A stretch of DNA of 64,000 bases from Deltaproteobacteria bacterium (GTDB lineage: Bacteria; Desulfobacterota; Deferrisomatia; Deferrisomatales; JACRMM01), in contig JACRMM010000030.1 of NCBI GenBank assembly GCA_016214985.1, forward strand, positions 124,001 through 188,000, written 5' to 3'. The position numbers and the translations under genes are program-made. The notes below the pieces were generated by a model that saw only the letters and a program-made list of their open reading frames with translations, did not search any database and was not told the origin of the DNA. This document shows, in pieces, positions 20,168-28,442 of the stretch (the stretch's first letter is position 1; every line of letters starts with the position of its first letter).

Positions 20168-22245
20168 TGGACCTTCTCTCCTTCGCGCGGCCGGGGTTCC
20201 TGTGGGGCCTCTTGGGCATCGGCCTGCCGATCCTCATCCACCTGCTCGGCCGCCGCCAGGTCCGCACGGTGCCGATCGGGACCCTGCGGTTCCTGGAGCG
20301 CGCGCAGGCGCGGGCCGCGGCCCGGTGGCGGCTCAGGCGCCTGCTCCTCCTGCTGGCGCGGGCGGCCGCCCTGGGCTGCCTGGCGCTTCTCTTCGCCGGG
20401 CCCGGGTGCCGGGAGGAGGGGGCGGCGGCCGGGCCCGCGACGTGGGTTCTGCTGCTCGACACCTCACCCAGCATGGCCGCGGCGCGGGGCGCCGCCTCGT
20501 GCCTGGACCGCGCCAAGGAGGCGCTCGTGGCGGTGCTGGACCGGGCGGACCCCCGCGACCGCTTCCTCCTCGTGACGACCCGGGAGGGCGACGAGGCGCC
20601 CTGGCGCCGAGGCTTTACCGCGGACGCCGCGGGCATCCGCCGCGCGGTGCGGGCGTCCGAGATCTCCTACGGCGTCCATCGGGCCGATCGGGCCCTGGGG
20701 CGGGCGCTTCGCCTCCTGGAGGGGACCGAGGGCGGGCGCGCCGTCTTCGCCACCGATCTCCAGGCCTCCGCCTGGGGGCCGGAGCGGGTACCCGGTGCGG
20801 GTCGGGTGCCGCTGCGGCTGGTCGACGTGGGACTCCCCGACGCCGTCAACGTGTGGGTGGAGAGGGTGGAGGAGGCGGCCTCCGGCGGAGAGGCCGGGAC
20901 GGTGGCCGTTCGGCTGGGGACGTCGGGGACGCGGCCCGGCCCGGCCGCCCGGCGCACCGTGCGGCTGCGACTGGACGACGGCCAGGCCGCCGCGGCGTTC
21001 ACGTCCGGCACCGAGGCGACGTTTCGCGTACGGCCGCCGGCCGGCGTGCACGCGGGCGAGGTGAGCGTCGAGCCGGGCGGAGACCTCGCGCTGGACGACC
21101 GGGCGGCGTTCGTGGGCCGGGGCTCGGGCAAGGTGCGGCTGCTCCTGGTCAACGGCGATCCCCGGGGCTTCGAGATCCGCGACGAGCTGTTCTTCGTGCG
21201 CCGGGCCCTGGCTCCGGGAGCCCGTCTGGGAGAGCGGTTCGAGGCGCGGGAGGTGGGCGCCGCAGAGCTGTCGGCCCGGGACTTCGACGGGGTGGAGGTG
21301 GCGCTCCTGGCCAACCCGGGCCCGGTCTCCCCGGCTGCCGCCGCCCGGCTGCGAGAGCGGGTGGAGGCGGGGATGGGTGTCCTCGTCTCCTCGGGCGACC
21401 GCTGGAAAGCGGGGGAGGGCGCGGGCGCGCTGGCGGAGGTCCTCGCGGCACCGCTCCGGGACCGGATCGCCATTCCCCCCAACGACCCTTCCCGGAAGCC
21501 CTATGAGGGCCTCGACGCGGAGTCGCTCTCCGGCCCGCTGGCTCCGTTTCGGGACCGGACGGCCGGGGACCTCTCCCGGGTCCGGGTCTGGACCTACTGG
21601 ATTCCGGAGGCCCGCGCCCCCGGCCCGCTCCCGGCGCAGGTCATCGGCCGGCTGGACAACGGCGCGCCCCTGCTCCTCGACCGGGCCCTGGGCCGCGGTC
21701 ACACGCTGCTCCTGACCACGACGATCGACCGCGACGGCGCGGACCTCTGCCTCCAACCCGCCTTCATCCCGTGGCTCGAGAGGGTGCTCCTGTACGCGGC
21801 CGGGCGCCTGCGGCCGAGGGTTGCGCCGTGGGTGGCGGCCGGCGCGCCCGTGGCCTTCCCCTACCGCTCCGAGGTTGCCGTGGAGGGACCCGGGGCGCGG
21901 CGGGCCGCGTGGAGCCCGGGCGGCCCGGCTTTCGTGCCCCCGGTGCCGGGGGTGTACCGGGTCCGGGAGGCGGGGAGCCCGGTCGACGCTTTTGCCGCCG
22001 GGATCGAGCCGGCGGAGTCGGACCTGACCCGCCTCACCCGCGCCGGCCTCGACTCCCGCCTGGGGCCGGAGAGCTACGACGCGGCGGGAGGCCCCGCAGG
22101 CTCCTCCCGCTCCGCGGCGGCCGGGCGCCGCGACCTCTCCGGCCGCGTCGCCGCCGCCCTGCTCGCCGCGCTGGCGCTCGAGGCCCTGCTCTCGGCGCGG
22201 TGGCCGGGCCGACGACGGGCCGGGCCGGCGGAGGTGGCGCCGTGA
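20167..22245 (+). CDS. BatA-like membrane protein with vWA domain
   Basis: The 692-residue protein starts with the BatA/aerotolerance-type N-terminus: a membrane hairpin around FLWGLLGIGLPILIHLLGRR with the following TVPIGTLRFLE, then a second membrane segment (about 56-76). A vWA domain begins LLLDTSPSM. A long extracytoplasmic part and a C-terminal membrane helix (about 660-680) follow. GTG 20167 overlaps the DUF58 stop by one base and is preceded by GGGAGGAGG. Family members are membrane partners of MoxR in oxygen tolerance or envelope-stress operons; the exact job here is inference. Confidence 0.88.
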   Translation: MDLLSFARPGFLWGLLGIGLPILIHLLGRRQVRTVPIGTLRFLERAQARAAARWRLRRLLLLLARAAALGCLALLFAGPGCREEGAAAGPATWVLLLDTSPSMAAARGAASCLDRAKEALVAVLDRADPRDRFLLVTTREGDEAPWRRGFTADAAGIRRAVRASEISYGVHRADRALGRALRLLEGTEGGRAVFATDLQASAWGPERVPGAGRVPLRLVDVGLPDAVNVWVERVEEAASGGEAGTVAVRLGTSGTRPGPAARRTVRLRLDDGQAAAAFTSGTEATFRVRPPAGVHAGEVSVEPGGDLALDDRAAFVGRGSGKVRLLLVNGDPRGFEIRDELFFVRRALAPGARLGERFEAREVGAAELSARDFDGVEVALLANPGPVSPAAAARLRERVEAGMGVLVSSGDRWKAGEGAGALAEVLAAPLRDRIAIPPNDPSRKPYEGLDAESLSGPLAPFRDRTAGDLSRVRVWTYWIPEARAPGPLPAQVIGRLDNGAPLLLDRALGRGHTLLLTTTIDRDGADLCLQPAFIPWLERVLLYAAGRLRPRVAPWVAAGAPVAFPYRSEVAVEGPGARRAAWSPGGPAFVPPVPGVYRVREAGSPVDAFAAGIEPAESDLTRLTRAGLDSRLGPESYDAAGGPAGSSRSAAAGRRDLSGRVAAALLAALALEALLSARWPGRRRAGPAEVAP

Positions 22246-23003
22246 CCGGCCCGGTGACCCGCCGGGCGGCACTTCGGACGCTGGCCGCGCTGGTGGTGGC
22301 CGCCCCGCGGCTCGCCCGTGGTGCCTACGGCCGCAAGGGGTACTTCACGTGGACGCAGCTTCGCTACGGGGGGGCCTGGGACCCGGCGCCCCGGGCGTCG
22401 GAGCGGTTTCTGGACGCGCTTCGCGGCCGCACGAGCGTCGAGCCGGCTCGACCCCGGCGCGTGCTCGAGGTGGGAGACCCCGCACTCTTCGAGCTGCCCT
22501 TCCTCTACGTGGCCGGCCGGGGCTCGTTCCCGGGGCTCGGGGCGGCGGGCGAGGGGTGGCTGCGGCGGTACCTGGAGCACGGCGGCTTTGTCCTCTTCGA
22601 CGACGCGACCGGCATCCCCGACTCGGGCTTCGCAGAGGGCGTAACGGCCACCCTCGCGCGCGTGCTCCCCGGCCGGCCGTTTCGGCCGTTGCCAGGCGAC
22701 CACACGGTCTTCCAGAGCTTCTACCTGCTCCGCGACGTGGCGGGCCGAAAGCTCGTCCACCCCTACCTGTCGGGCGTGGACCTCGAGGACGTGACGCCGG
22801 CGATCTTCTGCGCGAACGACCTCGGCGGCGCCTGGGACGGGGATCCGCTGGGAGGCTACACCTTTCCCTGCGTGCCCGGCGGCGAGCGCCAGAGGGAGCT
22901 GTCGTTCCGGCTCGGCGTCAACCTGGTGCTGTACGCCCTGACGGAGAACTACAAGAAGGACCAGGTGCACATCCCCTTCATTCTGAAGCGGAGACAGCGG
23001 TGA
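22242..23003 (+). CDS. DUF4159 domain protein
   Basis: The 253-residue protein belongs to DUF4159: KGYFTWTQLRYGG.WD near the mature N-terminus, GGFVLFDDATG in the middle, and a C-terminal NLVLYALTENYKKDQVHIPF. It starts at a GTG that overlaps the previous stop (GTGA). The first 28 residues form an export signal with paired arginines (TRRAALRTLAALVVAAPRLA), a possible Tat signal, though the residue pattern after RR is not classic. DUF4159 proteins accompany MoxR/BatA clusters and resemble the glutamine-amidotransferase-like fold; no function is established. Confidence 0.85.
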   Translation: MTGPVTRRAALRTLAALVVAAPRLARGAYGRKGYFTWTQLRYGGAWDPAPRASERFLDALRGRTSVEPARPRRVLEVGDPALFELPFLYVAGRGSFPGLGAAGEGWLRRYLEHGGFVLFDDATGIPDSGFAEGVTATLARVLPGRPFRPLPGDHTVFQSFYLLRDVAGRKLVHPYLSGVDLEDVTPAIFCANDLGGAWDGDPLGGYTFPCVPGGERQRELSFRLGVNLVLYALTENYKKDQVHIPFILKRRQR

Positions 23004-25219
23004 CGGTCCAGGGGAGCTGGATGCTCCTGGGCGCGGGGTGGCTCGCGGCGGTCGGCGTGGCCGCGGTCGCTGTCCTCTCCCTGCTGTCGGGCCTTCGGTC
23101 GGGGCGGGGGCTCCCGGCGAGCCGCCGCGCGCTCCTGCTGGCGGTGCGGGCGCTGGCGCTGGGGGCCGCGGCCGTCGCGATCCTGCGGCCGGCTCGGGAG
23201 TCGGATGTGGTGCGCCCGCGCCAGGCGCCGCTCGCGGTCCTGGTGGACACCTCGCGCAGCATGACCCTGGGTCCCTCGGCGTCGGCCTCGGCGGTCGCGC
23301 GGTGGGTGAGGGGCGCGCGGGCGGCGTTTCGGCCCTTGGAAGCCCACTACCGGGCCGAGTTCCTGGGCCTCGGCGACCCGGCTCCGGCCGTGGCGCCCGA
23401 GCGCCTCGAGGGGGCCGAGGCCTTCTCTGGCGGCACCACGCCCCTGGGTCGGACCCTGGAGGCCCTGGCCCGGTCGCGCCCGGACCTGGCCGGGGTCGTG
23501 GTGCTCTCCGACGGCCGCGATACCGAGCGCCCGGGCGCGCCGCCGGCCGGCCTTCCGTTTCCGGTCTACCCGGTCGTCCCCGACGGGGGGGAGGTGCCGG
23601 ACCTGCGGATCGACGCCGTGGAGACGCCGCCCGTCGCCTTCATCCGAACACCCGTCGAGGTCCGCGTCCGGCTCGGGCTCTCCGGGTTCCGCGGCGGGCT
23701 CGCCACGGTGACGCTGCTCGAGGCGGGCCGGCCCCTTCGCACCGAGACGGTGCGGATCGATGCCAAGGGCGCGGTGGTGAGCCTTCCCTTCACGCCGACC
23801 CGCACCGGTCGGCGGGCCTACCGGGTGGAGGTGACCCCCTGGCCCGGGGACGCCGCGCCCGGGAATAACCGGGCGCAGTTTGCGTTGAACGTGGTCCGGG
23901 ACAAGACGCGGGTGCTCCTGGTGGCCGGCACGCCGACCTGGGACGAGAAGTTCCTGCGCCGGCGCCTGTCGCGCGACCCGGGCGTGGACCTGATCACGTT
24001 TCTGATCCTGCGCACCGCCGAGGATGTGACCTCGGTGCCGCAAGACGAGCTGTCGCTCATCCCCTTCCCGACCCAGGAGCTCTTCGGCCAGGAGCTCCCG
24101 TCCTTCGACGCGGTGATCTTCGACAACTTCGACTACGGCCCCTACGTCCCCCGACAGTACCTGGACAATCTGGTCCGCTATGTCCGAGAGAACGGCGGGG
24201 GCTTCGCCCTGCTCGGGGGAGACCGCTCCTTCGCACTCGGAGGCTACGTGGGGACCCCCTTGGAGGACGTGCTTCCCCTGGAGCTCTCGGGCGCGGCGCC
24301 CGGCCGGGAGTACCTGCCCGCTCGCTTCCGCCCGCGGCTGACGCCCGCGGGGGTGACGCACCCGCTCTTTCAGTGGCGCCCGAGGGTCGAGGAGAACCGC
24401 GCCCTGTGGAACAGTCTTCCGGAGCTGGAGGGGATGAACTGGGTGTTGCGTGCCAAGCCCGGAGCGGTCGTCCTGGCCGAGAACCCGGAGGTGCGAAACG
24501 AGTATGGTCCGCTGCCGGTGGTGGCTCTCGGCGAGTACGGCGCCGGGCGGACCCTCGCCGTGGCGACCGATGGGCTCTGGCGGTGGGCGCTGCCGGCCGT
24601 CCAAGCGGGCGGGGACGACACCGCCTACCGGGATCTCTGGACGCGGGTGCTCCGGTGGCTCGTCCACGACCCGGAGATGGAGCTCGTTCGGTTGTCGCTC
24701 CCCCCGGGTCCCCTGCGCGCGGGCGAGGCGGTGCGGCTGCGCGCTCGCGTGCTGGACCGCTCCTACAGCCCCGCGGCCGGCGCCGCGGTGAGCGGGAGCG
24801 TGATCGGGGAGGCAGGGCGCCGGACGCCGCTTCGGTGGAAGGCGTCGGCGCCGGGAGAGTACGTCTCCGACCCGGTGGACCTCGCGGCCGAAGGTCTCTG
24901 GGCCGCGGAGGTGGAGGCGCGCCAGGGGGAGGTCTCCCTGGGGCGGGACCGGGCCGAGTTCGCGGTGGAGCCCCGGAGCCCCGAGGGCCTGCGCCTCGGG
25001 GTGGATCGCGCCTACCTGGAGGCCCTCGCGCGGGGGTCCTCGGGCCGGGCGTTTCCCCTCGGCGGCGACTCGCTGTTCGCCTTTCTCGCGGAGAAGGGCC
25101 GGGGACAGGTGGAGGTCGTGGGCCGAAAGGTCGAGGAGGTGTGGGCGCAGGGGGCCGCGCTGCTTGCGGCGCTCGTTCTCTTCGGCCTGGATTGGGCCCT
25201 GCGCAGGTTCTGGGAGTGA
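23000..25219 (+). CDS. Membrane protein with vWA and glutamine-amidotransferase-like domains
   Basis: The 739-residue last large gene of the MoxR operon starts with a GTG overlapping the DUF4159 stop. Two N-terminal membrane helices (about 7-27 and 40-58) are followed by a degenerate vWA region starting VLVDTSRSM, beta-rich domains, then a class I amidotransferase-like fold (about 300-560; RVLLVAGTPTWDEKFLRRRL, FDNFDYGPYVP, GGGFALLGGDRSF). No catalytic Cys is present at the expected nucleophile elbow, so it is probably non-enzymatic. A C-terminal membrane helix (about 715-733) ends it. It is probably a large periplasmic partner of the BatA-like protein. Confidence 0.85.
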   Translation: MTVQGSWMLLGAGWLAAVGVAAVAVLSLLSGLRSGRGLPASRRALLLAVRALALGAAAVAILRPARESDVVRPRQAPLAVLVDTSRSMTLGPSASASAVARWVRGARAAFRPLEAHYRAEFLGLGDPAPAVAPERLEGAEAFSGGTTPLGRTLEALARSRPDLAGVVVLSDGRDTERPGAPPAGLPFPVYPVVPDGGEVPDLRIDAVETPPVAFIRTPVEVRVRLGLSGFRGGLATVTLLEAGRPLRTETVRIDAKGAVVSLPFTPTRTGRRAYRVEVTPWPGDAAPGNNRAQFALNVVRDKTRVLLVAGTPTWDEKFLRRRLSRDPGVDLITFLILRTAEDVTSVPQDELSLIPFPTQELFGQELPSFDAVIFDNFDYGPYVPRQYLDNLVRYVRENGGGFALLGGDRSFALGGYVGTPLEDVLPLELSGAAPGREYLPARFRPRLTPAGVTHPLFQWRPRVEENRALWNSLPELEGMNWVLRAKPGAVVLAENPEVRNEYGPLPVVALGEYGAGRTLAVATDGLWRWALPAVQAGGDDTAYRDLWTRVLRWLVHDPEMELVRLSLPPGPLRAGEAVRLRARVLDRSYSPAAGAAVSGSVIGEAGRRTPLRWKASAPGEYVSDPVDLAAEGLWAAEVEARQGEVSLGRDRAEFAVEPRSPEGLRLGVDRAYLEALARGSSGRAFPLGGDSLFAFLAEKGRGQVEVVGRKVEEVWAQGAALLAALVLFGLDWALRRFWE

Positions 25220-25382
25220 CGGGCCGCGGGCTGCGACGGACGCGGAGGCGGTTCGACGGGACGAGGTGTCCTTTGGCCCGCAGCGCACCCCTGGAGGGGA
25301 AGACGCTTCGAACGACCCGGACGAAGCTCCCGGAGTGCCGTCGGTCTTCGGTTCCCCTGATCCCATCCCTGGAGGAGACCCC

Positions 25383-25748
25383 ATGAAACGCCCGTTCGGT
25401 CGTGCCGTGGCCGCGGTCGCCGTCGCCGTGATCGCAACCCTCGCGCTGGGCGCCTGCAGCCGCGACAAGACCCCTCCCATCGTGACCGCGAGCCCGGCGG
25501 GCGGCAACTTCGAGACGGCCCAACAGGTGACGCTCTCGGCCAGCGAGGAGGGCGCGACGATCCACTTCACCCTCGACGGCAGCGAGCCCACCCGGACTTC
25601 GCCCGAGTACTCCGGCCCGATCACCCTCGAGACGACCGCAACGCTGAAGATCATCGGGGTCGACCCGGCGGACAACGTGAGCGCGGTGGGCTCGGAGACC
25701 TACACCATCACGCCGCCCGACACCGCGCCGCCGGCGGCGGCAAAGTAG
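25383..25748 (+). CDS. Small lipoprotein with chitobiase/hexosaminidase C-terminal-type domain
   Basis: The 121-residue protein has a lipoprotein signal ending LGAC (Cys25) and a single beta-sandwich domain (about 32-108) with the hallmarks of the CHB_HEX_C_1 domain: VTLSASEEGATIHFTLDGS, EPT, YSGPI, ATLKIIGVD. This domain is found at the ends of many secreted proteins; alone it probably binds rather than cuts. ATG 25383 follows GGAGGAG by 6 bases. A Pro/Ala tail ends it. It is 163 bases behind the MoxR operon and may be read through from it. Confidence 0.8.
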   Translation: MKRPFGRAVAAVAVAVIATLALGACSRDKTPPIVTASPAGGNFETAQQVTLSASEEGATIHFTLDGSEPTRTSPEYSGPITLETTATLKIIGVDPADNVSAVGSETYTITPPDTAPPAAAK

Positions 25749-25785
25749 GCGGCGAAGAAGGGCGAGAAGCAGGCGGGAGGTGCGG

Positions 25786-26172
25786 GTGGCGGAGCAGGCG
25801 GGCTGGGTGTTCGTCTACGGGACCCTCAAACGGGGCGAGGCGAACCACGGGCGGGTGGCGCCGTTCGTGCGCGAGGTGAGAGAGGGACGAGTCCCCGGGA
25901 CGTTGATCGACCTGGGGGGCTACCCGGGCTGGGTGGACGGGTCAGCGACGGTCGAGGGCGAGCTGCTGTGGCTCGAGCCCCTGGGCCCGGCGCTCGCGGC
26001 GCTGGACGAGTTGGAGGGGTTCTTCGGGGAAGGAGACCCGCGAAACGAGTACGTCCGGGTGCGCGTCGGCGTGCGGACCGCGGGCGGGGTGATCGACGCG
26101 TGGGCCTACCGCCTCGCCCTCGAGCCGCCCGACGCGCCCACCGTTCCGGGGGGCCGGTGGCCGGCCGACTGA
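25786..26172 (+). CDS. Gamma-glutamylcyclotransferase-like (AIG2/GGACT fold) protein
   Basis: The 128-residue protein has the GGCT-fold signature VYGTLKRGEANH at residues 10-21 and the acidic catalytic position in LDELEGF. Family enzymes release 5-oxoproline from gamma-glutamyl amines; the substrate of this one is not known. The second GTG (25786) has GGGAGG five bases upstream and is preferred to GTG 25780, which overlaps that ribosome-binding site. It is 37 bases behind the lipoprotein gene and ends just before a hairpin terminator. Confidence 0.83.
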   Translation: MAEQAGWVFVYGTLKRGEANHGRVAPFVREVREGRVPGTLIDLGGYPGWVDGSATVEGELLWLEPLGPALAALDELEGFFGEGDPRNEYVRVRVGVRTAGGVIDAWAYRLALEPPDAPTVPGGRWPAD

Positions 26173-26220
26173 CGCAGGCCGCCCGGCCCGGAGGGCGGGT
26201 CGGGCCGAGAAAGACGAAAA

Positions 26221-26244
26221 CCCCCGTGGCTCCTGCCGTGGGGG
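26221..26244. terminator. Bidirectional-type hairpin terminator
   Basis: A 10-bp stem (26221-26230 with 26235-26244, two G-U pairs on the plus strand) has a TCCT loop, flanked by AAAA on the left and CTTTC on the right. It lies 48 bases after the GGCT-like gene and about 215 bases beyond the stop of the minus-strand permease gene, so it most likely ends the rightward unit. Confidence 0.6.
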
Positions 26245-26459
26245 CTTTCGAGACCGCGGGCCCTGCGGGACCAGGTTCGTACCGAGACCCACGTGGAAAG
26301 TGACGAGTCCGTCCGGGCACTGAACGACGGCTGCCTCCCCACGGAGCCGGGGGATCGTCGCGTTCCCGATCCCGGACCGCGGGAGGCCGGATGAGCTGCG
26401 CGGTGGGAGTCTCTTGCGAAACGGGGGCCCGTGTCAAGCGGATAGCGCTGGGCAGCCAG

Positions 26460-28313
26460 TCAGCCGAGGATCAGCCGCACTCCGCCCAGATCCTCGATCC
26501 GGTGGGGAAAATGGTCGCCCGGGGTGCCGATGAACATGTAGTTCTTGGGCACGCCGAGGCTGCGCGAGAGCGCTTCGATCAGCTCGGGCCCGAACACCCC
26601 GTGCACGGTGACGAAGTCGATCCTCAGACGAGGGTACAGCCGGTCGATCTCCCGCAGGTGGTCCGCCAGGGCGGGCGGTACCTCCTCTTCGCGGGCGTAG
26701 ACGAAGACCACCTGGAGACGATTCGTCTGCTCGTTCTGCAGCACGTACAGGGCGGCCCGGTTGAGCTCCGCCGGGTCGTCGCCCTTCGCAAAGTACACCA
26801 CGGCACGGGCGTTGATCTCGTCCATCTTGGCCCTCACGGACTCCTGCACCCAGCGGCTAGTGGCCAGCACCTTCTCCGACACGGACCGCACGGCGAAGAG
26901 AACGGCCCTCAGCAGGTGGAGGCGCAGGAACATCACGGCCACTGCCGCGCCGACCGCGACGAAGTAGACCAGGAACACCCGAACGTACGCCGGGTCGAGG
27001 AGGACGTTGCCCAGGAGCCCCAGGAGCACCGCGCCGAGGGCGACGATGACGGTCGTCCAAGAGGCGCGGTGGTCCCGGGGGAGCCGCGCGCGCCGGACCT
27101 TGAGCAAGAGGTTGCCCACGGCGAAGAGCGCCATCACCGAGAGAAACGAGAGGGTGTAGACTCCGGCCAGAAGGGAGACCTGACCCCGAGTGGTGGCGAG
27201 GATCGCGCAGCACACGCCCAGGAAGAGCAGGATGATCCAGTGATTGGTCCCCCGCCAGCGGTTCTCCCGGAGGAGAAACTGGGGCAGACAACGATCCAGC
27301 CCCATCCTCCGAACCAGACCCGTCACCCCCACGAAGGAGGTCAGCACGGCCCCCGAGAGCACCAGCACCGCGTCGACGCTCACGGCATACCGCAGCCAGG
27401 GACCCGCGCTGTGCTCGCCCATCCGGGCCAGGAGGTCCGGAGGGACCTGCTCGATCTCCCCCAGGGGCAGGAGGCCCAGCGACAAGAGGCTGATCAGCGG
27501 GTTGAAGATCGTCACCGCGATCCACATGTTGCGCAAGGTCTTGGGGAAGACGCCGCTCTTCTGCTCTTCGATGAAGTTCGCGGAACTCTCGAAGCCGCTG
27601 ATGCCGAGCATGGCCGCGGCGAAGCCGAAGAAGAGGGCGTGGGAGAGGCCCCGGGAGCTCGGCACGGCCCAGTTGGCGGCCAGGAGCGAGGGGTCCTGGG
27701 CCACGACCAGGGCACCCGTTGCGCAGAGCACCGTCAGGGTGGCCAGGTGGGCCACGAAGATCCCCAAGGCCACGACCGCCGACTCGGAGATGCCTACGAT
27801 GTTGAGCCCGGCAAAGAGCGAGAGCAGTCCGAGCGTCGCCCAGAAGACGTCCAGGCGGGGCCAGAGGTTGTGGGCATAGTGCATCGCCTCGCCGGCCGAG
27901 ATGACCGCCGTGGCGATGTAGCTGAGCAGGGTCAGGCACGCGGCCCCGGCGGCCATGCTCTTGTTCGTGGTGTTCAGGAGCACCGTGTACGTGCCGCCGT
28001 TGAGCGGCAGGGCGCTGCCCACCTCGGCGTATACCTTGCGGAAGAGGAACAGGACCACGGCAACCAGCAGCAGCGCCACGGGTGCGTACACACCGGCTTG
28101 CGCTGCACACAGGGCCGACACGTAGAGGCAGCTCGAGGTGATGTCGTTGCCGCAGATGGCGGTCGACGACCAGGTGCCCAGGGTGTGGCGGCGAGGCTGG
28201 TCGAGGCGGGAGACCGCCAGCCCGGCCGTGTCGAGGTTGCTGATCCGCGTCGCCGTTCCCCAGCCGGCGAAGTCCCATTCCTCACCCGCCCGCGGTTTGC
28301 CGGAATCGTCCAT
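26460..28313 (-). CDS. APC-superfamily amino-acid/polyamine permease with soluble C-terminal domain
   Basis: The 617-residue protein has about 12 membrane helices (residues 50-460) with APC-family features: GTWSSTAICGNDI near helix 1, LPLNGGTYTVLLN, a GFESSANFIEEQK loop. A cytoplasmic tail of about 150 residues (ARAVVYFAKGDD onwards) has an alternating beta/alpha pattern like a universal-stress/regulatory domain. ATG 28313 is preceded by CAGGAGAAA. It lies 129 bases behind the cation-chloride-cotransporter-like gene on the same strand, probably as one unit. Substrate cannot be read from the sequence. Confidence 0.85.
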   Translation of the reverse strand: MDDSGKPRAGEEWDFAGWGTATRISNLDTAGLAVSRLDQPRRHTLGTWSSTAICGNDITSSCLYVSALCAAQAGVYAPVALLLVAVVLFLFRKVYAEVGSALPLNGGTYTVLLNTTNKSMAAGAACLTLLSYIATAVISAGEAMHYAHNLWPRLDVFWATLGLLSLFAGLNIVGISESAVVALGIFVAHLATLTVLCATGALVVAQDPSLLAANWAVPSSRGLSHALFFGFAAAMLGISGFESSANFIEEQKSGVFPKTLRNMWIAVTIFNPLISLLSLGLLPLGEIEQVPPDLLARMGEHSAGPWLRYAVSVDAVLVLSGAVLTSFVGVTGLVRRMGLDRCLPQFLLRENRWRGTNHWIILLFLGVCCAILATTRGQVSLLAGVYTLSFLSVMALFAVGNLLLKVRRARLPRDHRASWTTVIVALGAVLLGLLGNVLLDPAYVRVFLVYFVAVGAAVAVMFLRLHLLRAVLFAVRSVSEKVLATSRWVQESVRAKMDEINARAVVYFAKGDDPAELNRAALYVLQNEQTNRLQVVFVYAREEEVPPALADHLREIDRLYPRLRIDFVTVHGVFGPELIEALSRSLGVPKNYMFIGTPGDHFPHRIEDLGGVRLILG

Positions 28314-28442
28314 GCGAGCTTTCTCCTGCGGGCGCAGGGGGTCTGCATCCAGCGGCCTGGGGCGGGTGAACGGGACCTCCGCGCCCAGCGGCCGACGAGG
28401 CCTCGGAAGCGAGCCGACTCGGGGTACGGACCCGACCCCGGG

